Shown: piece after piece, positions 51,226 to 58,591 of the stretch
Numbering within the stretch: position 1 is the first letter of the stretch
Layout of the letters: every line of letters begins with the position of its first letter
Assembly (NCBI RefSeq): GCF_015182315.1
Contig: NZ_PRDL01000001.1
Coordinates: 1,178,001 to 1,242,000 of the forward strand
Reading direction: 5' to 3'
Length of the DNA stretch: 64,000 nt
DNA from: Cellvibrio polysaccharolyticus
GTDB lineage: Bacteria; Pseudomonadota; Gammaproteobacteria; Pseudomonadales; Cellvibrionaceae
Notes under the pieces: model-generated
Database searches by the model: none
Seen by the model: only the letters and a program-made list of their open reading frames with translations
Told to the model about the DNA's origin: nothing
Translations under genes and position numbers: made by a program

Positions 51226-53622
51226 TCAAAACTCATAACTGACACTGCTGTAATAAAACGCACCCTGATGGCCTTCCGGAGACGCCGTGCTGTACTTGGC
51301 AATACCATAAGCGCCGGTACCGGTGCTGGCCAACTTGTCGGGGCGGGTATCAAAAATATTGGATGAGCCCACTACCAGTCGCACACCGCTATCAAAGCGG
51401 TAAGCAATATCCAGATCGCTAATCGCCTGGGACGAGAAGGTCTGGTCGTTGGCGGCTGCGGTAGAACGGCTGGTATATTCGCCATAGAAACGGTTATTGA
51501 AATTCACATTCCAGTTACCAATTTTGTAAGCGATACCCAGGGTGTATTTATTGTTGGGTGTAACATCTTCCAGCACACCTTGTGCAGCTCGACCAATAAT
51601 GCGCGTGCCGGAGAAATTGCCGACATTACGAATGTTGGTAATTTCCGTTTCATTCCAGGCGTAGCCAAAATTTATATCGAGTTGGCCGCCAGCAATATCC
51701 AGCCGCGTTTTTGCCACCAGTTCAGCACCACGGGTGCGGGTGTCGAGCAGGTTGGTAAAGAAGGTCGCGCTGTTAACGTTGTAAATCCCTACTCTTTCCA
51801 GCGCGGTAATAACATCATTGCCACTGAGGTTTTCAGACGGCGTAACGCGTTCTTTTACCTCAATCTGGTAAGCGTCCAGGGTGATGCTGGTGCGCTCCAG
51901 CGGGCGCCATACCAGGCCGGCAGAAATATTGTCAGAGGTTTCTGCTTCCAGCGGTTTGCCGCCCAGCGCAGCGGCAATGTCACTGTCGGCGCGCAAGGTG
52001 CGCTGTTGTACGGCAGTAAATTGTCCGGGTGATACTTCAACAAACTGGGTGCCAGAACCTTGAAAACCTGCCTGTACCAGTGACGGTGCACGGTGGCCGG
52101 TACTGAAACTGGCGCGCAGTGCAAATTCCGGGGTGAAGTCGTAGCGGGTGGTTAACTTGCCGTTGCTGGTGTTGCCAAAATCCGAATAGTCTTCAAAACG
52201 AAATGCCACACCGGCTTGCCAGGCATCGGTCAATTGCGTTTCCAAATCCAGGTAAGCGCCGATCACATCGCGAGAAATTACCCCGGCGTCGTTAGGCGTA
52301 ATACCGGATGATGCCGGGGTATAAAAACCGCCACTCGGGTGCGGGTACCAGCGGTTTTCCCAGGCCGCTGCTTCACCCACATCCAGCGTGTATTTTTCAT
52401 CGCGCCAGGCGAGGCCGCTGGAAACGGTGAGTGCATTTTGCAAAAACGGCAGGGTGAAATCTTTTACCCAATCGAGGCCGATATTGGTTTGCTCATTGGT
52501 GCGGCGACCAGTGTAAAAGTCGGTGGGGGTTTCCGGGCCCCAGCTGGCGTTGAGAATTTGATAGTAGTGAGAGTCAACCTGGTTTTGGCCGTAGTTGACA
52601 AAGAAATCAAAATGGCCTGCATCATTCTCAACTTTCAAGCCGCCGTTAATGGCGTAGTCGTTGAGCGTATAGCGGGTGTAAGGCCAGTAACCTTGTGGAT
52701 AAATTTCTGTCAGGTTGCGGCGATCATTCGGCAGTACATAGGCCGCTTCGGCATCGCTGATTTTATGCGACCAGGTGGCGAAGCCATAAGCTTGCACATT
52801 GTCGTTCAACGGCAGTTCGCTGTTCACCAGCACATTGTATTGATCCTGCACATTGCCCACACCAAAACGCCAGTTTTTATAGGGGTGGCCATCCGGCAGG
52901 CGGCTGTCCGGATTGGTATCGTTGGCGGCTGCCGACGTGCCAGCATCCAGGCTCACGGTTACAAAGCCGTCGTTCGGTAATGAAAAACCTTTCCAACCGC
53001 TGAGCTTGCGTGACAGGCCATCGCCTTTTTTGTATTCGCCGATGCGGAAACCGATTTTTCCGCCTTCGTCGGCTTCTTTCAAAATAATATTAATAACACC
53101 GGCAATTGCATCGGAGCCGTATTGTGCCGATGCACCATCGCGCAATACTTCTACACGCTCAATGGCGTCAATCGGGAACAGGGAAATATCAACCGGTACA
53201 CCGCCTTTGGCCCCATAGTTTTGGCGGGTAACCGTTGAGCCGGTATGGCGGCGCTTGCCATTGACCAGCACCAGGACCTGATCGGAGGCGAGACCGCGCA
53301 ATGAAGCTCCCGGTGGAACTTCCTGAGCAAAAGCGCCATTGGTATTTTGCGGAAAGGTAAACGAAGGCAGTAACCCGGCCAGTGCCTGCCCCAGGTTGCT
53401 CGCGCCGCTTTCAATTAACGCAGCCGCAGAGATTACATCAATCGGTGCCGAACTTTGCAGTGCCGTTACGTCACTGCGGCGGGTGCCGGTTACCAGCACG
53501 GTTTCCAGTGAATCTGCTGCGGCAGGCTGATTGTTTTGTGCGAAAGCAGGAACAGCAGCAAGCGAACCCAGTGTGGCTGTTGCAATAAGGCTGCTGAGAA
53601 TTTTTTTGTTTACATACGACAT
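51226..53622 (-). CDS. TonB-dependent receptor of the sigma-54 sulfur regulon (A)
   Basis: This 798-residue outer-membrane receptor has a signal peptide ending AFAQ (about residue 29), then a TonB-box region ETVLVTGTRRSD. The plug contains QSSAPIDVISAAALIESG, QVLVLVNGKRRHTGS and IERVEVLRDGASAQYGSDAI, the classic plug core. A 22-strand barrel ends SVSYEF. The start at 53622 (GAGGA upstream) is preferred to the longer frame. The plug is very like that of the second sulfur receptor (58592-61171): both have VLVLVNGKRRHT and a VEVLRDGASA segment. A sigma-54 promoter upstream suggests uptake of a bulky organosulfur compound. Confidence 0.9.
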   Translation of the reverse strand: MSYVNKKILSSLIATATLGSLAAVPAFAQNNQPAAADSLETVLVTGTRRSDVTALQSSAPIDVISAAALIESGASNLGQALAGLLPSFTFPQNTNGAFAQEVPPGASLRGLASDQVLVLVNGKRRHTGSTVTRQNYGAKGGVPVDISLFPIDAIERVEVLRDGASAQYGSDAIAGVINIILKEADEGGKIGFRIGEYKKGDGLSRKLSGWKGFSLPNDGFVTVSLDAGTSAAANDTNPDSRLPDGHPYKNWRFGVGNVQDQYNVLVNSELPLNDNVQAYGFATWSHKISDAEAAYVLPNDRRNLTEIYPQGYWPYTRYTLNDYAINGGLKVENDAGHFDFFVNYGQNQVDSHYYQILNASWGPETPTDFYTGRRTNEQTNIGLDWVKDFTLPFLQNALTVSSGLAWRDEKYTLDVGEAAAWENRWYPHPSGGFYTPASSGITPNDAGVISRDVIGAYLDLETQLTDAWQAGVAFRFEDYSDFGNTSNGKLTTRYDFTPEFALRASFSTGHRAPSLVQAGFQGSGTQFVEVSPGQFTAVQQRTLRADSDIAAALGGKPLEAETSDNISAGLVWRPLERTSITLDAYQIEVKERVTPSENLSGNDVITALERVGIYNVNSATFFTNLLDTRTRGAELVAKTRLDIAGGQLDINFGYAWNETEITNIRNVGNFSGTRIIGRAAQGVLEDVTPNNKYTLGIAYKIGNWNVNFNNRFYGEYTSRSTAAANDQTFSSQAISDLDIAYRFDSGVRLVVGSSNIFDTRPDKLASTGTGAYGIAKYSTASPEGHQGAFYYSSVSYEF

Positions 53623-53724
53623 GCGCAAGTCCTCTTGGAATAAATCATGATGGCGTTTTGCTGTTCCTGCGGATGACTGGGCACATGCTTTGTCAGCGAA
53701 TTCCTTGTTGTAGAATCGCCGGTT

Positions 53725-53740
53725 TGCAGGCTTCATGCCA
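53725..53740 (-). promoter_or_regulatory. Sigma-54 promoter for TonB receptor A
   Basis: On the minus strand TGGCATGAAGCCTGCA matches TGGCA and TGCA with correct spacing. The predicted start is near 53714, 92 bases before ATG 53622. Confidence 0.77.
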
Positions 53741-54009
53741 TTGTGTGACACAGCGCAAAAAATGGCGCAGTGGCTGGGGGATCGTGGTGGGGTAATAAAA
53801 AGGGAGGTGTTTTTCTGGTTAAAACAGAGCACACCGATAGCGTGTTGTTGAATGCCAAGCAGCGGGTTGGATTATTTTAAAACAGACTGGTAATGCGTAG
53901 CGGGGGATAAATATAACGAAGGTTTGCAAAAACACCCCTGTCAATCGAGTGTTTTTGCAAAAAAAATGCTATTCGAAATCTAGCCGTTAATTGACCGGTT
54001 TGAGGGTTT

Positions 54010-54303
54010 TTATTTGTATGGATTTCGAATGTCAGAATCTTTCGGTGGTTTTATCGGCGATGAAACCGGGATGTCTGTAATCGTGGTGGACGTTGAAGTC
54101 GGTGTTAAGCTCGAATCAACTGCCGAGTCAGGCCGAAGCGACGAATAGTTTTCTTCCGGGATAGCAGAATTTTTATCGGTTTTGGGGCGAGTGGTTTCGT
54201 CATGAATGGTCGCGTTTTTAGTGACTCGCGAAATAATAAAAAATATGACGATAATGGCCAAAACCAAAGCGATCCATACAAGATTATGCTGTAACCATTG
54301 CAT
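54010..54303 (-). CDS. Small single-pass membrane protein of unknown function
   Basis: This 97-residue protein starts at ATG 54303 with AGGAG six bases upstream. One hydrophobic helix (residues 9-27, LVWIALVLAIIVIFFIIS) is followed by a Thr/Ser/Pro/Asp-rich tail to the end (STSTTITDIPVSSPIKPPKD), predicted to be disordered. No family is recognised. The good start signal and codon use support expression. Confidence 0.6.
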   Translation of the reverse strand: MQWLQHNLVWIALVLAIIVIFFIISRVTKNATIHDETTRPKTDKNSAIPEENYSSLRPDSAVDSSLTPTSTSTTITDIPVSSPIKPPKDSDIRNPYK

Positions 54304-54572
54304 TGCCGTTCTCCTGTTATTCAGAACCAATATTCACAGCATTAATCTATTCACAGAATTAATTTTTACTGGTTCATTGGTAGTAATCTTTACCGTGATA
54401 AAGCGGGTAGTAGAAGAATCCAGTGTAGACCAGACCTGGCTCATTGCCAGCTGTTGCCTTGCCAGGAAAATTCGGGGGTAGAGCATTGGCATCCTTGCCT
54501 GGCACCGGGCGTGCTGCCATTATGCTTGTCCTGAAGTTTTTCGGAAAAATTACTCCCGAAAAACCACTTGCA

Positions 54573-54731
54573 TCAGTGTTTACCGCTACGGTTTTGTTGA
54601 TCGTCTTTCTTAGCGGGTTTTGATGTTGATTTTTGATCGCTACCAGATTGCGATTTGCCATCCTGTTTGGCAGCTTGTTGCTTGTCCGCCGGGGTCGTTT
54701 TTTGACCGGGATTCTGTTGCATTTGTGCCAT
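54573..54731 (-). CDS. Small hydrophilic Lys/Gln-rich protein
   Basis: This 52-residue protein starts at ATG 54731 with GGAGG five bases before it. It is dominated by Gln, Lys, Ser and Asp (KTTPADKQQAAKQDGKSQSG, DQKSTSKPAKKDDQQNRSG), with no hydrophobic segment, Cys or Trp, so it is expected to be disordered. Short proteins of this kind often relate to stress tolerance, but no family can be named. Confidence 0.58.
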   Translation of the reverse strand: MAQMQQNPGQKTTPADKQQAAKQDGKSQSGSDQKSTSKPAKKDDQQNRSGKH

Positions 54732-55195
54732 GGTAAACCTCCACAAAACATGAAGTGCATTGGTGCACGAACTCAGTATAAGTGGTGGTGGGTGATGCGC
54801 AAATGTCACTTAATCCAATTAATGCTGAACAAATACGCTGATAAAACCATAGATGATGGTCGTGAAAAATGGGGCGGAAGCAGTTCCGTTTGCGGTTGAG
54901 TGGCAGACCACAACAGCGCGGTAAAAGCATGCTAAAAGTCACAAATTACCGGCTTAACCGGCGTGTTTATCCGTTTGGGCAGGAGTACACACATCGTCAG
55001 CATTTGTGACAGGGTCGAGCATAATAACCGGCTCGAAAAATAATAAAGTGTGTCGCAATAAAAAAATATGCAATACAACGAAACGGCAATCCTTGCGGTA
55101 TCGTTGTATTTTTATCACTGCTTGATTTGTCTCAAGTAATTGCAGCCAGGCGCGCTGCATTACTCTTAAACCGGACAGCATCAAACCAGTTGGTA
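54732..55195. other. Intergenic stretch, terminator only
   Basis: No supported gene. Apart from the terminator at 55058-55110 nothing definite was recognised. Confidence 0.4.
55058..55110 (-). terminator. Intrinsic terminator of the SsuD-like gene
   Basis: AATACAACGA (55072-55081) pairs with TCGTTGTATT (55101-55110). On the minus strand the stem is followed by TGCATATTTTTTT. It ends the transcript of the flavin monooxygenase gene about 85 bases after its stop. Confidence 0.75.
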
Positions 55196-56317
55196 TCAAG
55201 CTAATGCGTGAGCTTTTTCTTTCGCGGCAAAGGCCGCCTTTTCCTGTTGTTTTGCTTGCGACTGCTCACGGCGAGCAACTTCTTCGCGCACGCTGCCGAT
55301 AATCCAGCGGCCATATTCAATAGCATCGTATAAAGGTTCGTAACCACGGTTCAGGAAGGTGGTCACCCCAAGGTCGTAATAATCCAGCAGCGCCTCAACA
55401 ATTTGCTCCGGTGTGCCAACCAGTGATGTGGAGTCAGTGCCAAAACCAATCGCACTGGCCGTGCCTATATAAAGATACTTGTCATGGCGATCGCCCTGTT
55501 CGGCAATAGACACCTGGCGTTCGGCACCGCCGCTTTGCCCTCTGTCTGACCTTGGCGCATCCACACTGTTTTGCTTAAGCGTAGCGGCAATGGTGTGTGC
55601 CTTTTCCCACGCCAGCTTTTCAGTTTTACCAATAATCAGCCGCGCTGACAGGCTCACGCGTGGCGCCGTTACCTGGTGCTCTGCCGCTACCGCCTTCAGC
55701 TTGGCGATGCGCTCGGCAATTTGCGCATAAGGTTCTGCCCACAGCGCATACAAATCGGTATGGCGAACCGCCACATGGTAAGCTGCCTCGGAAGAGCCGC
55801 CGAGCGAGATAGGAATATGCGGTTGCTGAATCGGTTTGATCGGCGAAAAACCGCCGCGAATTTGAAAATACTTTCCATCAAAATCAAAGGGTGTTTCCGA
55901 GGTCCAGATTTTTTTCAACACCTGCAAATATTCATCGGCCCGTTCATAACGGGCTTTCTTATCCAGCAGTTGTTCGCCGTGTTCCGGCTCGGCGGTGTGG
56001 CCGGTCACGGTATGCACACGAATACGACCACCGGTGGTGTGATCCAATGTGGCCAGCGTGCGTGCCGCCAGCGTTGGTGGTACCAGTGCCGGGCGGTGTG
56101 CCAGCATAAAGCCGAGTTTTTCGGTATGAGACGCCGCATAAGCCGCAAGAAACAGCGGATCACCACCGCCATTGGCAATCAGCACCCGATCAAAATCGGC
56201 GTGTTCATGGGCGCGCGCAAGATCGCGCAGCCAGGTAAGGTCCAGCTTGCGGTTATAAGCGGAGCGGGGATTTAACTGATCGCGTGGAAATAATCCACCA
56301 ACAAATTCAACTGGCAT
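55196..56317 (-). CDS. SsuD-like FMN-dependent monooxygenase 1
   Basis: This 373-residue TIM-barrel LLM-class monooxygenase, of the alkanesulfonate monooxygenase group, uses reduced FMN and O2 to split C-S bonds. RAHEHADFDRVLIANGGG, MLAHRPALVPPTLAARTLAT, LDHTTGGRIRVHTVTGHT and FSPIKPIQQPHIPISLGGSS are the SsuD-type landmarks. VTGHTAEPEHGEQLLDKKAR is the SsuD loop over the active site. The C-terminus has an extra Gln/Lys/Ala-rich tail. The start is ATG 56317 with GGGAG upstream. It is divergent from monooxygenase 2 with sigma-54 promoters on both sides, so the two are co-regulated. The reductant should come from the FMN reductase at 20877. Confidence 0.86.
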   Translation of the reverse strand: MPVEFVGGLFPRDQLNPRSAYNRKLDLTWLRDLARAHEHADFDRVLIANGGGDPLFLAAYAASHTEKLGFMLAHRPALVPPTLAARTLATLDHTTGGRIRVHTVTGHTAEPEHGEQLLDKKARYERADEYLQVLKKIWTSETPFDFDGKYFQIRGGFSPIKPIQQPHIPISLGGSSEAAYHVAVRHTDLYALWAEPYAQIAERIAKLKAVAAEHQVTAPRVSLSARLIIGKTEKLAWEKAHTIAATLKQNSVDAPRSDRGQSGGAERQVSIAEQGDRHDKYLYIGTASAIGFGTDSTSLVGTPEQIVEALLDYYDLGVTTFLNRGYEPLYDAIEYGRWIIGSVREEVARREQSQAKQQEKAAFAAKEKAHALA

Positions 56318-56363
56318 GTGTCGTTACTCCCGGAAATTTTTTGGATGTGCTTGCCGGGTATTT

Positions 56364-56379
56364 AGCAATTGCTGTACCA
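56364..56379 (-). promoter_or_regulatory. Sigma-54 promoter for monooxygenase 1
   Basis: On the minus strand TGGTACAGCAATTGCT fits TGGCAC-N5-TTGCW with one change. The predicted start is near 56353, 36 bases before the ATG. Confidence 0.82.
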
Positions 56380-56501
56380 GCTTGGGAAATTGCTGCGGCG
56401 GCCAGTAAACCGGAAAGGTTTTGGCGAATAGCGCAGCGGCGTAAATCAAGCGGATGCCCTTATGCTGTTTCTTTTTCAGATAAGCCTGCATTCAACACAA
56501 C

Positions 56502-56540
56502 AAACCTGATGGCTTTGCAGCAGCAAAGCGGCGCAGGTTT
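56502..56540. promoter_or_regulatory. Nested palindrome between divergent sigma-54 promoters
   Basis: AAACCTG pairs with CAGGTTT at the outside and GCTTTGC with GCAAAGC inside, all within 39 bp, centred between the two -24 elements. It is a candidate shared upstream activating site for the sigma-54 activator, though it could also be a transcript hairpin. Confidence 0.5.
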
Positions 56541-56687
56541 ACCGTCAGGTGTTGTGAACAAAACCCAACAAAACTTGTGGTTATTTCTGTGCAAGTAATT
56601 GGTGGGTTGTTGAAAACAAAACAGCGCGGTTTTTTATCGTTGTTGGTTTTTCCGCTATAACCCTGCATTTATCAGGGTTTTGTTGTC

Positions 56688-56703
56688 TGGCGCGAAAGTT
56701 GCT
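56688..56703 (+). promoter_or_regulatory. Sigma-54 promoter for monooxygenase 2
   Basis: TGGCGCGAAAGTTGCT matches the consensus at all but one fixed position with exact spacing. The predicted start is near 56714, just before the ribosome-binding site. Confidence 0.82.
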
Positions 56704-56736
56704 TTGTCGCTGCCATTCTTAACAAGGAGAATCGCA

Positions 56737-57951
56737 ATGGGCGTTAAAATTTTATGGTATGTCAGTGGTCCGGACGGTTCCGTACCCTGGGAAAACCATG
56801 GTAGTTGGTCTAATGACTATGAAAAATTTGAAGCACAAGTAAAGAACATTGACCGCTTGGGCTACTACGGCGCACTGCTGGCCACCGATCAATACGAATC
56901 TATCAGCGTTACCGCATCGCTGGCGCCGCTAACCGAGCGCATGAAATTTATCACTGCCTTGCACCCGGGTTTGATCTCACCCACCAAGCTGGCACAAATC
57001 GCTTTAACACTCGACCACTTCAACCAGGGCCGTGTGTTGTTCAATGCGGTGAACGGCAATGACCAGGGGCTCGCCAGTTTTGGTATGCACATCCCTCACG
57101 ACGAGCGCTACGAATACAGCTACGAATACTGGGATGCCTTTAAAAAATTGTATGTCGGGGATCACAGCGGTTATGACGGTAAATACATCAAGCTGGCACC
57201 GCGTCAATTCCCGCCAGGCCGCAAACCGATTGGCCCCGCCAAAGACCCCTTCCCGTTGTGGGGCGCAGGCACCTCCGAGCCGGGTGTAGAACACTCTGCA
57301 AAAATACTCGACTGGTATCTCAGCTTTGCCGACACTCCGCCAAAACTGGGCGAAAAATTCCGTCGGGTTGGCAAACGCGCCGAAGAAAAAGGCCGTCAAT
57401 TGCGCTTTGGCACCCGCTTGCAAATTATTGTGCGCGAAACCGAAGAAGAAGCGTGGGCGCACGCGCAATGGATTCTCGATCAAACCAGCATTGAAACCGC
57501 GATCCGCCTCGCCAGCCGTCACCTTGGCCCGGAAGGTTTGAATACCAAAATAGAAAGCGATGACCCGAAATTGCTGCGCCGTGTACAAGCGCTGCGCGAA
57601 GGTCGTTTACCGGAGTTGCGCGATCTTGAGGTGTACCCCAACGTCTGGGTTGGCCCCAGCCCGTTCGGTTTCGATATTCTGCATCCCTGGGCGGGCACCT
57701 GGATTGTCGGCAGCGCTAAAAATGTTGCCGAGCGAATTCATGAATTCCATGCACAAGGCACCGATGCCTTCATCATTTCCGGCTGGCCGTTAATTTCCGA
57801 AGCGCAACGCGTAGCCGATATTTTGTTGCCGCTGCTGGATCTGGATCACGGCTTTGAACTGCCAAAATTTGTTGCTGAAGATCACCGCGAAGCGCTGGAA
57901 CATCAGGAGGCTGACTACATTTGGCCGGAGAATGAAAAGCGTTGGGTGTAA
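56737..57951 (+). CDS. SsuD-like FMN-dependent monooxygenase 2
   Basis: This 404-residue LLM-class flavin monooxygenase is of the SsuD/MsuD group. It starts at ATG 56737 with AAGGAGA six bases upstream; the longer frame would include the promoter. KILWYVSGPDGSVPW, FITALHPGLISPTKLAQIAL, TLDHFNQGRVLFNAVNGND and RDLEVYPNVWVGPSPFGFDI are typical for alkanesulfonate monooxygenases. YIKLAPRQFPPG marks an insertion that may enlarge the pocket. It is divergent from monooxygenase 1. The substrate range differs from SsuD in ways not readable here. A copy of the dispersed repeat follows the stop. Confidence 0.86.
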   Translation: MGVKILWYVSGPDGSVPWENHGSWSNDYEKFEAQVKNIDRLGYYGALLATDQYESISVTASLAPLTERMKFITALHPGLISPTKLAQIALTLDHFNQGRVLFNAVNGNDQGLASFGMHIPHDERYEYSYEYWDAFKKLYVGDHSGYDGKYIKLAPRQFPPGRKPIGPAKDPFPLWGAGTSEPGVEHSAKILDWYLSFADTPPKLGEKFRRVGKRAEEKGRQLRFGTRLQIIVRETEEEAWAHAQWILDQTSIETAIRLASRHLGPEGLNTKIESDDPKLLRRVQALREGRLPELRDLEVYPNVWVGPSPFGFDILHPWAGTWIVGSAKNVAERIHEFHAQGTDAFIISGWPLISEAQRVADILLPLLDLDHGFELPKFVAEDHREALEHQEADYIWPENEKRWV

Positions 57952-57981
57952 TCTGAGCGTTCGCTAAAAATCTTTCTAACC

Positions 57982-58187
57982 GCACAATGCAAGTTTGGCG
58001 TTAGGGCCTTTGTTTCAAAACCGTCGAGTCACTCGCCACTTCCCTGTGGCTCGCCCTTCGGGCAGCCACGCTGTGCTTATTGGCAATCCTGCCAACAACT
58101 CAGGGACGACCGCCAGGGATGGTGGGAGTTAGGGCAACGCGGTTGGCACAACAAAGGCCATAATGACAAACGGACGGACTGGCATCG
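57982..58187 (+). repeat. Dispersed intergenic palindromic repeat, copy 7
   Basis: Left end GCACAATGCAAGTTTGGCG, TTAGGGCCTTTGTTTCAAAA; right end ACAACAAAGGCCATAATG with ACAAACGGACGGACTGGC. It has the full CTCGCCCTTCGGGCAGCC and TTATTGGCAATCCTGCC module. Confidence 0.85.
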
Positions 58188-58416
58188 TATTTTCCGGCAG
58201 AAGATTAAATCCTTTCCTTAAAAACCACGCGTCCTTAAATTTATCCATTCCTCATTTCACTGCTGCTTCTTCAACACTACAAATTTTCGTTGAGTGAAAA
58301 AAAACACTGTCTATTTAATTGCGCCACACCACAAGCGAATCCAGTCTCCCCAAAAAAAACCGCTAACCCTCTATCGCCATTCATCTTTTTCAAAATTATT
58401 TCACATAAATCAACCT

Positions 58417-58432
58417 TGGCATGACGGCTGCA
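58417..58432 (+). promoter_or_regulatory. Sigma-54 promoter for TonB receptor B / SfnB operon
   Basis: TGGCATGACGGCTGCA matches TGGCA and TGCA with correct spacing. It overlaps the ATG of the longest frame at 58421 and therefore fixes the true start downstream at 58592. Confidence 0.78.
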
Positions 58433-58591
58433 ATACCACACCCACAGTTCAGGAACACACATCGTTTAAATCCTGAAAAAAAATCGACGGTATCAGTTGG
58501 CACAGAACAATCAGGACTACTGGTGTTTTTTGATAACAGATCTGGCTCTCGACATCACACACCATATTTAACACCGGTATTGGGGAAGATT

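Noticed and set aside
53622..53832. Longer N-terminus for TonB receptor A
   Set aside because: It would include the sigma-54 promoter at 53725-53740 and precede the evident signal peptide.
55196..57951. DszA (sulfone monooxygenase) identity for the two flavin monooxygenases
   Set aside because: Length and motifs fit SsuD/MsuD-type enzymes better than the longer NtaA/SnaA/DszA group; the pathway role may still be analogous.
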